Shown: positions 7,717-17,499, numbered from the stretch's first letter. The stretch is DNA of 49,299 nucleotides from an uncultured Bacillota bacterium (GCA_946537295.1 CAMNFQ010000004.1:1-49299), one strand, 5' to 3'. Notes: generated by a model not told the origin, from the sequence alone. Program-made: numbers and translations.

Positions 7717-10292
7717 TATTTGGCCTCGTACCAGTCTTTGCCGATCGCCAAAGAAGAATCCAGTCTGGTCTTCATCTTATAGGCATTAGACATGATCTCT
7801 GGTATTATTTCTTTCATTTTTTCTATCTCATCTTCCGGTACTTCAAAGATCAGTTCATCATGAACCTGAAGTATCAGTTTAGCTTTCATCTTGTCTTCTT
7901 TCAGTCTGTTATAAGCTCTGTTCATCGCGATCTTGATCAGATCAGCAGCACTGCCCTGTATCGTGGCGTTCATTGCCGCACGCTTGCCAAATTCGCGCAT
8001 CATATAGTTTCTGTCATTGATCTCATTGATATATCTTCTGCGATTAAGCATCGTTTTGACATAACCGTTGTTCTTACAGAACTCAACCTGCTCATCCAGA
8101 TATTTCTTGATATTTGGATAAGTGAGGAAATAATCATCAATAAACTTTTTGGCATCTTTGAATGACAGCTGAGTCTGATTAGCCAGGCCAAAATCTGAGA
8201 TACCATAAACTACACCAAAATTGACTGCCTTGGCATGTCTTCTGATCGTATCATCTACTTCTTCCTTCTTTAAACCAAAGACATCCATTGCCGTTTTGGT
8301 ATGAATATCAATACCACTGTTAAATGCTTCGATCATCTTCTCTTCATTTGCCAGAGAAGAAAGAACACGCAATTCAACCTGCGAATAGTCCGAGCTGATG
8401 AATACACAACCTTTTTGAGGTTTAAAAGCTTTTCTGATTTCTCTTCCTTCATCATCTCTTACTGATATATTCTGTAAATTTGGATCATAGCTAGATAATC
8501 TGCCAGTCTGAGTGATCATCTGGGAAAAGATTGTATGGATCTTTCCTTCGGAATTGATATATTTTTTTAATCCTTCAGCATAAGTCGAATACAGTTTGGT
8601 ATATTTACGATATTCAAGGATATCAGATACAACCGGATGGTAATTACTGAGCTTGGAAAGGATATCGGCATTAGTTGATCCTTTCTTGAGATCCGGTAGC
8701 TGCAGTTCACCATAAAGGACTTCCGAAAGCTGTTTTGGTGATGAGATATTGAACTCATGACCTACTGATTTATAGATATTTTTCTCAAGTACATCAATCT
8801 TTTTCTTTGTATTATTGGCAATCTCATCAAGTTCCTTGACATCGCAATGAACACCCGTGACCTCCATATCATAAAGGACATAGACAAGTGGCAGTTCGAT
8901 ATCGTTATAGAGATGTTCCATCTCCTTCTGTTTGAGTTCTTCCTTGACCTTTTTATAGATCATAGAAAGATTCATGACGATCTCACAGGCATAAGCTGAT
9001 AACGTTTCATCATCAGTGTCTAATGGTTTCTTCTCTGTTCCTACTATTTCCTTGAGGTCACTTATCGATCCTCCACCATAGTTTATGATGATACTTTTCA
9101 GATCAGTATTATAGTTGTTCGATAAAAAGCACATAAGATAGACATCATCGACTTCTTTCGAGATCTTAAGATCGTTATAGGCAAACGCATGTAAAAAAGG
9201 TTTAAGATCAAAGACGACCTTTTTCTTATCTGAAACAAGATACGCTAAAGCAGAACTGTCATTTTTCAGATCACTTAACGCAATATATTCCTGCTTGTTT
9301 TCATTTCCAAAACACAGACCAAAGATCTTTCTTTCGTAATATGAGAATTCATCAGAAACTATGTATACCACCGTCTCATCTTTAAGAAGATCAGCCGATA
9401 TCTTTTTTACCACCGATCCTTTGACCTGCTTCTTTTTTTCTTTATTATTAGAAACTCTGATCAAAGAATACATTTCATATTTGTCAAAGAAAGAATTGCG
9501 TTCTTCCTCGTTGATCGAGAGTTTGAACTCATCCAGATCCTTATCGATCTCAACATCTGTCTTGATAGTAGCCAGTTTCTTGGATAGGAAACAGGAATCC
9601 TTATCTCTGATCAGTTTTTCCTGAAGTTTTCCTTTTATACTGTCAATGTTTTCATAAATACCTTCACAAGTATCATAATCATTAAGTAATTTTACTGCTG
9701 TCTTTTCTCCAACACCTTCAACACCTTTGATGTTGTCAGATTTATCACCAGCCAGTCCCTTATAGTCAATGATCTGATAAGGTTTAAGTCCATATTCTTC
9801 CTTTAAGGCCTTTTCATCCATTCTGGCGATATCGGACATTCCCTTCTTCATCACATAGACACTTGTTGTATCATCAATCAGCTGAAGCATATCGCGATCA
9901 GAAGAAAGGATACAGGTCTCCATGTTGTATTTCTTGGCTAAAGATCCAATGATATCATCTGCTTCAATAGAGTCATATTCAAGATAAGGAACATTGTAGG
10001 CTTCAAGCATCTCTCTGACCAGCTGGAACTGACCAACAAGTTCTTCCGGAGTTTCTTTACGACCGGCCTTATAGTCACTGGCAATGTCATGTCTGAAAGT
10101 GTGTTTTCCTTTATCAAAAGCCACAACACAATAATCCGGTTCAATCGTCTTGATCGCCTTATTCAGCATATTGGCAAAAGCGTATACAGCATTGGTGTAT
10201 ACGCCCTTACTTGTTTTCATGATATTTCCATAACACGTAGCATAGAAGCCTCTGAACAGTACAGAGTTTCCATCGATCAGTAGCAGTTTCAT
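7716..10292 (-). CDS. polA: DNA polymerase I
   Basis: Pol I fills gaps in repair and removes RNA primers of Okazaki fragments. The 858-aa protein has an N-terminal 5'-3' exonuclease/FEN domain (LLIDGNSVLFRGFYA, YDSIEADDIIG, GDKSDNIKGVEGVGEKTA), a middle 3'-5' exonuclease-like fold and a C-terminal polymerase with motif A SSDYSQVELRVL, motif B RRHAKAVNFGVVYG and motif C LQVHDELIFE. The first acidic pair of a working proofreading site is not recognisable (VYIVSDEFS), so the middle domain is probably inactive, as in many Gram-positive Pol I enzymes. The start overlaps the stop of the TroA-like gene (TAATG), and that gene's GAGGAAGAGGA tail can act as its ribosome site. Confidence 0.96.
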   Translation of the reverse strand: MKLLLIDGNSVLFRGFYATCYGNIMKTSKGVYTNAVYAFANMLNKAIKTIEPDYCVVAFDKGKHTFRHDIASDYKAGRKETPEELVGQFQLVREMLEAYNVPYLEYDSIEADDIIGSLAKKYNMETCILSSDRDMLQLIDDTTSVYVMKKGMSDIARMDEKALKEEYGLKPYQIIDYKGLAGDKSDNIKGVEGVGEKTAVKLLNDYDTCEGIYENIDSIKGKLQEKLIRDKDSCFLSKKLATIKTDVEIDKDLDEFKLSINEEERNSFFDKYEMYSLIRVSNNKEKKKQVKGSVVKKISADLLKDETVVYIVSDEFSYYERKIFGLCFGNENKQEYIALSDLKNDSSALAYLVSDKKKVVFDLKPFLHAFAYNDLKISKEVDDVYLMCFLSNNYNTDLKSIIINYGGGSISDLKEIVGTEKKPLDTDDETLSAYACEIVMNLSMIYKKVKEELKQKEMEHLYNDIELPLVYVLYDMEVTGVHCDVKELDEIANNTKKKIDVLEKNIYKSVGHEFNISSPKQLSEVLYGELQLPDLKKGSTNADILSKLSNYHPVVSDILEYRKYTKLYSTYAEGLKKYINSEGKIHTIFSQMITQTGRLSSYDPNLQNISVRDDEGREIRKAFKPQKGCVFISSDYSQVELRVLSSLANEEKMIEAFNSGIDIHTKTAMDVFGLKKEEVDDTIRRHAKAVNFGVVYGISDFGLANQTQLSFKDAKKFIDDYFLTYPNIKKYLDEQVEFCKNNGYVKTMLNRRRYINEINDRNYMMREFGKRAAMNATIQGSAADLIKIAMNRAYNRLKEDKMKAKLILQVHDELIFEVPEDEIEKMKEIIPEIMSNAYKMKTRLDSSLAIGKDWYEAK

Positions 10293-11299
10293 TATTCCTC
10301 TTCCTCAACTGGAGCAACACTTGCTGAAGTCGCAATGCTTTCCAGAACACTGAGATTTTCATACATCAGGGAAAGATAATCCTTTCCTGATTCTGATTCA
10401 TTAGTTGTAAGTGATGAGATATTACGTAAAGTGATTCTCTTTAAGCCAAGCTCTTCTTCAAGCTGATTCATCAGAGTTACCATTTCTTCAGGCATATTTG
10501 GCTCATATGCGATAAATTTGACTTCATCATTCTTGATCCTGGTCTTGATAAGTTCCAGTTGCGCAGCACTTGGAAGTGCTCCATATTTGGAAAGACAGAC
10601 AGGATAGACCTGAAAACCGAAATCCTTCTGCCAGCAGCCAAACGACCCGGTCATAGATACAAATTTGATCGTCTTGTTTTCCTTGACAAGTCTGGTTGCC
10701 AGAGCCTGATAGGAAGCATCAAGCGCAATCAGTTCATCAGCTACCTGTTCATAGTTTTCAGTGAAATAAGATGATTGTTCAACATAGTTGTTGGAAAGAT
10801 ACTCATAGACATCCTTAGCCATGCAATACATGCCACTAGGAGAAAGCCAGATAAATGGATCCAGATCATAGACATCGATCTCATTGAAGATATCTCCTTC
10901 ATAATATGGTCCTTCAACATATGAGACCTTACCATCAACAACAACCGGTGTATAGCGCTTATACTCATAAAGACAGTTCAGCACTGACAGATCGCCAGCG
11001 GCAAGATCAATACCTTTTTCTTTGATCTCATCATCATAAAGATCCATATATGGTTCAAGATTACCAATATGAAACAGAACTGATGAATCTGAAACGATCT
11101 CATCATAGTTCTCAACCAGATTGGCACATTGGACAAGCTGTTTATTCTGGATCGAAACCGCTTCGATCCTGTTTCCACCGATCCTGTTCAGAAGATAACC
11201 GATCGGATATATCGTATATGCTGTATAGTGTTTAGCACTGCCACATCCCGTCATCAAAAGGATCAGAGCAACACAAATAATCTTTCTAATCAATTTCAT
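10292..11299 (-). CDS. Orphan TroA/ZnuA-like lipoprotein, metal-ligand histidines not found
   Basis: This looks like a cluster-A1 metal-binding lipoprotein (TroA/ZnuA fold). The N-terminal signal peptide ends in a lipobox (LLMTGC, Cys19), so it should be anchored outside the membrane. Fold landmarks are visible: YPIGYLLNRIGGNRI, LFHIGNLEPYMD, DLDPFIWLSPSGM (normally DPHxWLDP) and VSMTGSFGCWQKDFG (normally a His-containing segment). At each of these places the usual ligand His is replaced, so zinc or manganese binding is doubtful. No permease or ATPase gene is adjacent; it sits between trmB and polA. The C-terminus is VEEEE, and the underlying bases form a purine-rich ribosome site for polA. 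A TATAAT nine bases before the start includes the trmB stop codon. Confidence 0.75.
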   Translation of the reverse strand: MKLIRKIICVALILLMTGCGSAKHYTAYTIYPIGYLLNRIGGNRIEAVSIQNKQLVQCANLVENYDEIVSDSSVLFHIGNLEPYMDLYDDEIKEKGIDLAAGDLSVLNCLYEYKRYTPVVVDGKVSYVEGPYYEGDIFNEIDVYDLDPFIWLSPSGMYCMAKDVYEYLSNNYVEQSSYFTENYEQVADELIALDASYQALATRLVKENKTIKFVSMTGSFGCWQKDFGFQVYPVCLSKYGALPSAAQLELIKTRIKNDEVKFIAYEPNMPEEMVTLMNQLEEELGLKRITLRNISSLTTNESESGKDYLSLMYENLSVLESIATSASVAPVEEEE

Positions 11300-11314
11300 A
11301 CTCTTTTAATTATA
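11297..11314 (-). promoter_or_regulatory. Near-leaderless start of the TroA-like gene: TATAAT-N9-ATG
   Basis: TATAAT (11314-11309) contains the TAA stop of trmB and lies nine bases before the ATG. A leader of only about three bases is predicted, with no room for a ribosome site. Confidence 0.45.
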
Positions 11315-11921
11315 CCTTATCAATCTGATATTTAGCATAGAAGATGGGCTTGCCTTCATTGACAAATTTTTCCTGATAAGCCGTCATTGGCTCGCCTTCC
11401 CGATAATAGTTCCGGTCTGTTTCAAGCTGAACGAACGATGATTCCTTGAAGTATTCAAGCGAATCATCAAAGAACGATTCATTATCGGTTTTATAGATCA
11501 GGATACCCTTATCCTTGAGAATAGTTTCGTATTTCTTTAAAAAAGGCAGATAAGTAAGACGACGCTTATGAGTGCGTTTCTTAGGCCAGGGATCAGAAAA
11601 ATGAAGATAGATCAGATCGATACTATTGGGTTTACACAGTTCATCGATCTTATCAGCATCCTTAAGCATGACTTTAAAGTTTTCAAGCTTAAGATCCTGT
11701 GCTTTTTTGATCGCTCTGGCAACACAAGTCTCTACTTTTTCCAGACCGATATATAAAACATCAGGATGAAGTGCAGCCGATTGGGTAATGAAATCTCCCA
11801 TACCCATCCCTATTTCGATATAGACAGGCTTTTCACTTTCGATATGTAAAAGATCCTCAACCAGATAGTTTTCTTCATTTTCCAGAAAAGGCGTTACCCA
11901 TTTCTTTTTTCTCATTCGCAT
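11310..11921 (-). CDS. trmB: tRNA (guanine-N7)-methyltransferase
   Basis: TrmB makes m7G46 in the variable loop of tRNAs using S-adenosylmethionine. The SAM-binding motif I is EIGMGMGDF, followed by an acidic GLEKVETC and the diagnostic HFSDPWPKKRTHKRRL segment and a late TDNESFFDDSLEY. The track start at 11999 adds 26 hydrophobic residues read from promoter sequence. The ATG at 11921 (MRMRKKKWVTPF) gives 203 aa, the usual size, and is exactly six bases after a perfect TATAAT. It is divergent from the peptidase gene, and its stop codon is part of the next gene's -10 box. Confidence 0.94.
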   Translation of the reverse strand: MRMRKKKWVTPFLENEENYLVEDLLHIESEKPVYIEIGMGMGDFITQSAALHPDVLYIGLEKVETCVARAIKKAQDLKLENFKVMLKDADKIDELCKPNSIDLIYLHFSDPWPKKRTHKRRLTYLPFLKKYETILKDKGILIYKTDNESFFDDSLEYFKESSFVQLETDRNYYREGEPMTAYQEKFVNEGKPIFYAKYQIDKV

Positions 11922-11933
11922 ACATCTATTATA
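11919..11933 (-). promoter_or_regulatory. trmB leaderless start: TATAAT-N6-ATG
   Basis: TATAAT (11933-11928), six bases, then the ATG at 11921. No Shine-Dalgarno is possible if transcription begins at the normal distance. Confidence 0.65.
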
Positions 11934-11967
11934 CGGTAAAAAGAAGTAAAATAAATTGGGGGAAATA

Positions 11968-13044
11968 ATGATGAATAAAGAAAGAATAAACCGTGTCATA
12001 GCAAAAATGGAAGATAGGGATGCACTGCTGATAAGTGATCCAAATGCGATATATTACCTCATCAACAGATGGATACATCCAGGAGAAAGATTTTTAGGAT
12101 TACTGATAAATAAAAACGGTGATGTTTCACTGTTTCTGAATATCCTGTTTCCTTTTGAAGAAACAGAAGGATTAAAACTAATTTCCTATTCCGATACCGA
12201 TGATCTTACGAAACTCTTAACAAAATACATAAATAAAGACTGGATCGTAGGAGTCGATAAGAATCTGGCTGCACGTTTTCTCTTGCCAATGATCAACAAC
12301 AAAATCGCCAAAAGCTTTGTGGATGGCTCGATCTGTGTTGACAAAACCAGAGCGGTCAAAGATGAAGAAGAAAAACAGCTGATGAGAAAATCTTCTCAGA
12401 TAAACGATCAGGCCATGGCGATCTTTAAATCGCTGGCCAAAGAAGGCATCAGTGAAAAACAGATGGCTGATCAGTTTCTGGATATCTACAAGAGCTTGGG
12501 AGCTGAAGACTATTCCTTTGAACCGATCGTGGCGTTTGGCTTAAATGCTGCCGATCCACACCACATGCCAGATGAAACAAAACTTAAGGTTGGTGATGTC
12601 GTATTGATCGATGTAGGATGTAAATACAAAGGATACTGTTCTGACATGACCAGGACCTTCTTCTTCCGGAAAAAACCAGATGAGTTACAGGAAAAGATCT
12701 ACAATCTGGTGCGCAAAGCCAATGAGGATGCGGAAAAGTTTGTCAGAAAAGGTGTCAGACTGTGTGATATCGACAAGACAGCAAGAGATGTGATTGAGAA
12801 CGGTGGTTATGGCAAGTATTTTACTCATCGTCTGGGCCACTTCATCGGTATTGAAGATCATGAATATGGCGATGTATCTTCTGCGTTTACAGATCCTTGC
12901 GAAACAGACAACATCTTCTCGATCGAACCGGGAATATATGATCCTCAAACCATGGGCTGTCGAATCGAAGATCTGGTAATCGTAACAGATGAAGGATGTG
13001 AAGTACTAAATCATTATCCTCATGACATCGAAATAATTGAATAA
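11968..13044 (+). CDS. M24 family Xaa-Pro aminopeptidase / dipeptidase
   Basis: This M24 'pita-bread' metallopeptidase cleaves peptides with proline in the second position. The N-terminal half is a creatinase-like domain (DALLISDPNAIYYLINRW). The catalytic half carries the five dinuclear metal ligands in order: VLIDVGCKYKGYCSDMTRTF (two Asp), HRLGHFIGIEDHEYGD (His), FSIEPGIY (Glu) and CRIEDLVIV (Glu). The length (about 359 aa) matches PepQ/YpdF-type enzymes. The track's TTG start at 11956 lies in the ribosome site; GGGGG at 11958-11962 serves ATG 11968 or, with better spacing, ATG 11971. It is a single-gene unit ending at a bidirectional terminator. Confidence 0.9.
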   Translation: MMNKERINRVIAKMEDRDALLISDPNAIYYLINRWIHPGERFLGLLINKNGDVSLFLNILFPFEETEGLKLISYSDTDDLTKLLTKYINKDWIVGVDKNLAARFLLPMINNKIAKSFVDGSICVDKTRAVKDEEEKQLMRKSSQINDQAMAIFKSLAKEGISEKQMADQFLDIYKSLGAEDYSFEPIVAFGLNAADPHHMPDETKLKVGDVVLIDVGCKYKGYCSDMTRTFFFRKKPDELQEKIYNLVRKANEDAEKFVRKGVRLCDIDKTARDVIENGGYGKYFTHRLGHFIGIEDHEYGDVSSAFTDPCETDNIFSIEPGIYDPQTMGCRIEDLVIVTDEGCEVLNHYPHDIEIIE

Positions 13045-13083
13045 AAAAAATAATCAGTATCAAATGATACTGATTATTTTTTT
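13043..13083. terminator. Bidirectional terminator between the M24 peptidase and pnp
   Basis: AAATAATCAGTATC-AAAT-GATACTGATTATTT is a 14-bp stem flanked by A and T tracts, located between convergent genes. Confidence 0.92.
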
Positions 13084-13086
13084 AGA

Positions 13087-15300
13087 TTATTTCTTGCCGA
13101 AGAATCTTATTTCACCAAAATGTTTCTTTTCTTCTTTTGGCTCTTCCTTTACTTCGACTGTTTCTTCCTTGTTTTCCTTCTTTTCTTCTTTTTTCTTTTC
13201 AGGTTTAGGAAGAAGTTCCTTGGCAGAAACATTAACTCTGCCTTTTTCATCTATTTCCATGACTTTGACTTTGATCTTGTCACCGATCTTGAGAACACTT
13301 TCAGGTTTATCAACTCTTTCATGTTTGATCTTGGAAACATGTAACAATGCATCCTGACCCTTGAACAGTTCGACGAAAGCGCCGAATTTTTCAAGTCTGA
13401 CTACAGTTGCATCATAGACCTCACCAACTTTAGCTTCTCTGGTAATGTCATCGATCATAGCCTTAGCCTTTTCAATAGCTTCCTTAGAAGTATGATAGAT
13501 AACTACCTTGCCATCATCATCGATGTCGATCTTGACCTGATCACACTGTTCAATGATTTCGTTAATGGTCTTACCACCTGTACCGATAACTTCTCTGATC
13601 TTATCAGTAGGAATTGTGAATGTGACCATCTTAGGAGCATACTTGCTGACTTCTTTTCTAGGTTCAGCAATTGCGGTAGCCATATTATCAAGGATTTCCA
13701 TTCTGCCCTTATGTGCCTGAGCTAATGCTTCCTTGAAGATCTGTTTTGTAATACCTTTACACTTGATATCCATCTGTAAGGCTGTGATACCTTCTCTTGT
13801 TCCGGCAACCTTGAAGTCCATATCACCATAGTGATCTTCCATACCCTGAATATCAGTAAGGATAGAATAGTTATCACCAGTAGTGATCAGACCCATTGCA
13901 ACACCGGCAACAGGAGCCTTGATAGGAACACCAGCAGCCATCAAAGACATTGTACCGGCACAGATTGAAGCCTGTGAACTAGAACCGTTAGATTCCAGTA
14001 CTTCCGCAACAGTTCTGATTGCATATGGGAATTCTTCTTCTGAAGGAATGACCTGTAAGAGTGCTCTTTCACCCAGGGCACCATGACCGATCTCTCTTCT
14101 TCCTGGAGTACCCATTCTGCCAACTTCACCAACACAGTAAGGTGGGAAGTTGTACTGATGCATGAATCTCTTTTCTTCGATTTCAGTAAGATCGTCAACG
14201 ATCTGATTATCGCCTAAAGGACCTAATGTAGTGACTGACATAACCTGTGTCTGTCCACGGGTAAATAAAGCTGAACCATGAACTCTTGGTAAGAGGTCAA
14301 CCTGTGAATCAAGAGGTCTGATTTCATCAAGTGCTCTGCCATCAGGTCTGATCTTTTCTTCTGAAATCAGTCTTCTGACTTCATTGGCAATGATCTCAGT
14401 GCAGTATTCATTTGTCTGTTTAACCAGTTTATCTGCTTCTTTTTCACTCAGACTTGTATCATTAGCGAAATGTTCCTTCATTTCATTAGTGATGTTTTCC
14501 TGAGCAGCGTATGATTCAAGTTTGTCATGGATGGAAACAGCTGCTTCCAGTCTGCTCTTACCATTGGCATTGACATATTCCTTGACCTGTGGATCGATTT
14601 CATAAAGAACAACTTCCATCTTTTCCTTGCCGACCTTGGCAATGATCTGTTCTTCCATCTCACAGAGTTCTTTAACTTTCTCATGACCGAACATCAATGC
14701 ATCCAGCATCAGATCTTCGCTTACTTCGTGAGCTCCAGCTTCGACCATGTTTAAAGCTTCCTTAGTACCTGCAACTGTCAGATCGATCAGAGATCTTGAA
14801 GCCTGTTCAACAGTTGGGTTTACAACAAATTCTCCATCAATGTAACCAACTTTAACACCAGCAATCGGACCATCAAAAGGAATGTTGGAAATGCAAAGTG
14901 CCAGCGAAGCACCAAACATTGCTGCCATTTCTGGTGAACAGTCAGTGTCAGTTGACATAACGGTATTAACGACCTGAACTTCATTTCTGAAGCCTTCAGC
15001 GAATAATGGACGGATCGGTCTATCGATCAGTCTTGCAGTTAATGTAGCGTGTTCTGAAGGCCTTCCTTCTCTTCTTAAGAAACCTCCAGGAATCTTTCCT
15101 ACTGAATACAGTTTTTCTTCAAAAGAAACTGTAAGTGGGAAGAAATCTGTGTCTTTCGCAACACTTGAGGCACATGCAGTTGAAAGTGTAACTGTATCGC
15201 CATATCTTACCAGAACAGACCCTCCAGCCTGTTTTGCGACTTCTCCAGTCTCGACGCTTAACTTACGACCATAGAAGTCAAAATCAAATACTTCTTTCAT
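13087..15300 (-). CDS. pnp: Polynucleotide phosphorylase
   Basis: PNPase is the phosphorolytic 3'-5' exoribonuclease of mRNA decay. The 737-aa protein has two RNase PH domains ([31 protein letters not shown] in the first; [15 protein letters not shown] and the catalytic-site region [19 protein letters not shown] in the second), a KH domain ([19 protein letters not shown]) and an S1 domain ([20 protein letters not shown]). After the S1 domain comes a Lys/Glu-rich linker (about 30 residues) that ends in a short [10 protein letters not shown] segment. The leader has a weak purine-rich ribosome site (AAGAAGAG). A TAGAAT box lies about 40 bases upstream. Its partner RNase J is also in this window. 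Confidence 0.96.
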   Translation of the reverse strand: MKEVFDFDFYGRKLSVETGEVAKQAGGSVLVRYGDTVTLSTACASSVAKDTDFFPLTVSFEEKLYSVGKIPGGFLRREGRPSEHATLTARLIDRPIRPLFAEGFRNEVQVVNTVMSTDTDCSPEMAAMFGASLALCISNIPFDGPIAGVKVGYIDGEFVVNPTVEQASRSLIDLTVAGTKEALNMVEAGAHEVSEDLMLDALMFGHEKVKELCEMEEQIIAKVGKEKMEVVLYEIDPQVKEYVNANGKSRLEAAVSIHDKLESYAAQENITNEMKEHFANDTSLSEKEADKLVKQTNEYCTEIIANEVRRLISEEKIRPDGRALDEIRPLDSQVDLLPRVHGSALFTRGQTQVMSVTTLGPLGDNQIVDDLTEIEEKRFMHQYNFPPYCVGEVGRMGTPGRREIGHGALGERALLQVIPSEEEFPYAIRTVAEVLESNGSSSQASICAGTMSLMAAGVPIKAPVAGVAMGLITTGDNYSILTDIQGMEDHYGDMDFKVAGTREGITALQMDIKCKGITKQIFKEALAQAHKGRMEILDNMATAIAEPRKEVSKYAPKMVTFTIPTDKIREVIGTGGKTINEIIEQCDQVKIDIDDDGKVVIYHTSKEAIEKAKAMIDDITREAKVGEVYDATVVRLEKFGAFVELFKGQDALLHVSKIKHERVDKPESVLKIGDKIKVKVMEIDEKGRVNVSAKELLPKPEKKKEEKKENKEETVEVKEEPKEEKKHFGEIRFFGKK

Positions 15301-15377
15301 CTTTTCTCTTCTTTCTTATTTTTAAACGTATTAATTCTATCACATTAAAAGATAAACTAAAAACAAAATAAGCATAA

Positions 15378-15392
15378 TATAATTAAAACGTG
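15378..15392 (+). promoter_or_regulatory. cca leaderless start: TATAAT-N6-GTG
   Basis: Perfect TATAAT (15378-15383), six bases (TAAAAC), then the GTG start codon at 15390. No ribosome site and no convincing -35. Confidence 0.65.
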
Positions 15393-16517
15393 ATAATAAT
15401 CCCGGAAAATATAAAAACAGCTTTAAATATCCTGGAAAACGGCGGATATGAAGCATATCTGGTAGGTGGAGCTGTCAGAAGTCTGTTGCTTGATCAGAAG
15501 ATCAACGATTTTGACGTTACGACTAATGCCGACCCCAATGCGATAAAAATGCTGTTTTCTTCTTACCGGGTTTATGATATCGGCAAAAAATTCGGAACGA
15601 TCCGTGTGCTCATTGGAAATGATGAGATCGAAATAACACCATTCCGTTCCGAAGGAAAATATCTTGATCATCGTCATCCTGAAGAAATATTTTTTACCGG
15701 CTCATTAAAAGATGATCTGAAAAGAAGAGATTTCACTATCAATGCCATGTGTCTGGATCAAAGAGATGAGCTGATAGACTATTTCGGAGGCCTGGATGAT
15801 CTTAATAACAGACTTATCAGATGCATAGGCAATCCTGAAAGTCGTTTCAACGAAGATGGCTTAAGGATCTTAAGAGCTTTGCGTTTCAGCAGTAAGCTCA
15901 ATTTTAGAATCGAAGAAAAGACCAGAGATGCCCTATTTTCATCAAAGCATCTCTTATCATATATCTCGGCCGAAAGAAAAAACGATGAGCTTTTAAAAAT
16001 TCTTGATAATGAAAACGCTTTTGCAATCATCAATGAATATCTGCCGATCTTTAATGAGTTTGTTCCTTTTGGACATGTCGAAAGAAAGATAAATGATTTT
16101 TCAAATAATATGTTTGCCCTGGCTTATTTACTGATCGATAAAGATGTCGATTTGCTTGAATTAAGGTATTCTAAGAAGCAAAGTGAACTGATTAACGCCT
16201 TAAAACATTCTGCCAAGATCGATATCTATGATGATTATGATTTTATTTGTGCTCTTTCTTCCATCAATGAAAAACAGATCCTGCAGTTTTTGGAAGAATA
16301 TCATCATATTGATCTTGAAAACAGATACGAGGAACTTAAAGACTATATCACCGATATCTCCAATCTCAGGATCACAGGTGAACAGATCGGAAGTTTTGGC
16401 TATACAGCTAATCAGATAACTCAGGTCAAAAACATACTCTTGGAAAAAGTTCATCAGAAACAGATAAGAAACGATGAAACTTCACTGCTTAAAAATATAG
16501 AAGGAATTATATTATAA
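15390..16517 (+). CDS. cca: CCA-adding tRNA nucleotidyltransferase (class II)
   Basis: This enzyme adds or repairs the 3' CCA of tRNAs without a nucleic acid template. The head domain has YLVGGAVRSLLLDQKINDFDVTT (GG and the DxD metal site), RSEGKYLDHRHP, the KRRDFTINAM motif and the DGLRILRALRFSSKLNF neck motif. The 375-aa length fits short bacterial class II enzymes, with a less conserved helical tail. A GTG start is used: it is six bases after a perfect TATAAT, and no other start with a ribosome site exists. Its stop codon (TAA, 16515-16517) forms part of the -10 box of the next gene. tRNA genes in this window already encode CCA, so its role here is mainly repair. Confidence 0.93.
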   Translation: MIIIPENIKTALNILENGGYEAYLVGGAVRSLLLDQKINDFDVTTNADPNAIKMLFSSYRVYDIGKKFGTIRVLIGNDEIEITPFRSEGKYLDHRHPEEIFFTGSLKDDLKRRDFTINAMCLDQRDELIDYFGGLDDLNNRLIRCIGNPESRFNEDGLRILRALRFSSKLNFRIEEKTRDALFSSKHLLSYISAERKNDELLKILDNENAFAIINEYLPIFNEFVPFGHVERKINDFSNNMFALAYLLIDKDVDLLELRYSKKQSELINALKHSAKIDIYDDYDFICALSSINEKQILQFLEEYHHIDLENRYEELKDYITDISNLRITGEQIGSFGYTANQITQVKNILLEKVHQKQIRNDETSLLKNIEGIIL

Positions 16518-16527
16518 TAATGATATG
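16513..16527 (+). promoter_or_regulatory. fem-like gene leaderless start: TATAAT-N6-ATG, overlapping the cca stop
   Basis: TATAAT (16513-16518) contains the cca stop codon TAA. Six bases later the ATG of the next gene begins. No Shine-Dalgarno is present. Confidence 0.65.
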
Positions 16528-17499
16528 AAACTACATGAAATTGATGTAGACAAATTCAATTTACTGATGCTGGCAGAACCCGATTCAACCATCTACCAGT
16601 CATCATATTGGGCAGACTATATGATCAGGGATGAGTATAACCCTGTTTTTATTGAAGCTACAGATGATCTGGGTTCATGTGTTGGTCTTTCCATGTTTCT
16701 GATCAAGAAGGAAGGCTTTCTTTTTAACAGATATGTCGCCTATGCACCACATGGCTATCTTATAAATTATTACGATAATGACTCTTTTAATCAGTTCCAT
16801 TCTCAGATCGTTGATTACATGAAGAATAAGAACGTCAAAAAAATCATTATTGAACCTCAGGTCTCATCTGAAAACAGACTCATTGATGAAAATCTGAAAA
16901 AGCTTGGTTATCGTAAAAGCAAGGATCTGAATTCTTATGAACTTCTTCTTAATGACCACGAAGCAAGTAAACTCAATGAATATGGCATTCTGAAGATATC
17001 ATCAGAAGATCCTGAAACAGTAAGTGCTTTTTTAAGCGATGAAGAAAAAAAGATGTACAGTTCTTTAGACAAGTATGGCAGGCTTTATGTTGCCCGAATC
17101 GATTCAACCAAAAGCAAAAGGAATATAACTGACAGTCTTTACTATGGTGAACAATTCATCAATTCCAATAAAAATGATTACAAGTTCAATAAAAGAATAG
17201 CCGATAAAGAAGAAGATATGAATTCTGCCAGAAGATATCTGGAGATGATTCAGAAACATGAGAACAATAACGGAGAAGATCCAATCATTGGAATAATCTG
17301 TACATGTTTCTATTCAGATAAATGCAGTATCATGTTCAAGAAGATACTTGATGATGGAGTATTTGAAGCAGAAGCTAAAATCGTCGATCAGATCTGTGAT
17401 GAGTGCTTCCGGGAAAAGATCAGAAAGATCGATTCTGCAATTGATTTTTATGGTGCAAAAGCGATAGAATTGCTGGGGGAATATACCTACAAAGTATAA
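16525..17499 (+). CDS. FemAB/MurM-like peptidyltransferase (peptidoglycan bridge), divergent member
   Basis: FemAB-type proteins take amino acids from aminoacyl-tRNA and add them to the stem-peptide Lys of lipid II. The N-terminus (STIYQSSYWADYM), the FNRYVAYAPHGYLINY segment and IIIEPQVSSENRLIDENLKKLGYRKS match the first GNAT-like domain. The central charged region (residues about 175-245, ISTKSKRN... and KRIADKEEDMNSARRYLEMI) could be the coiled-coil arm, and DFYGAKAIELLGEY resembles the C-terminal DFYG motif. The 324-aa protein is shorter than FemA (about 420 aa) and diverged, so the exact amino acid is unknown. A tRNA-Thr starts on the base after its stop codon. Confidence 0.65.
   Translation: MKLHEIDVDKFNLLMLAEPDSTIYQSSYWADYMIRDEYNPVFIEATDDLGSCVGLSMFLIKKEGFLFNRYVAYAPHGYLINYYDNDSFNQFHSQIVDYMKNKNVKKIIIEPQVSSENRLIDENLKKLGYRKSKDLNSYELLLNDHEASKLNEYGILKISSEDPETVSAFLSDEEKKMYSSLDKYGRLYVARIDSTKSKRNITDSLYYGEQFINSNKNDYKFNKRIADKEEDMNSARRYLEMIQKHENNNGEDPIIGIICTCFYSDKCSIMFKKILDDGVFEAEAKIVDQICDECFREKIRKIDSAIDFYGAKAIELLGEYTYKV

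Noticed and set aside
7668-8165. ORF of 165 aa on the plus strand
   Set aside because: It lies antisense to mutM and polA, both with full motif sets; its composition is that of a shadow frame.
13037-13357. Ser/Phe-rich ORF of 106 aa
   Set aside because: It is the antisense of the Lys/Glu-rich tail of pnp, which gives such low-complexity shadows.
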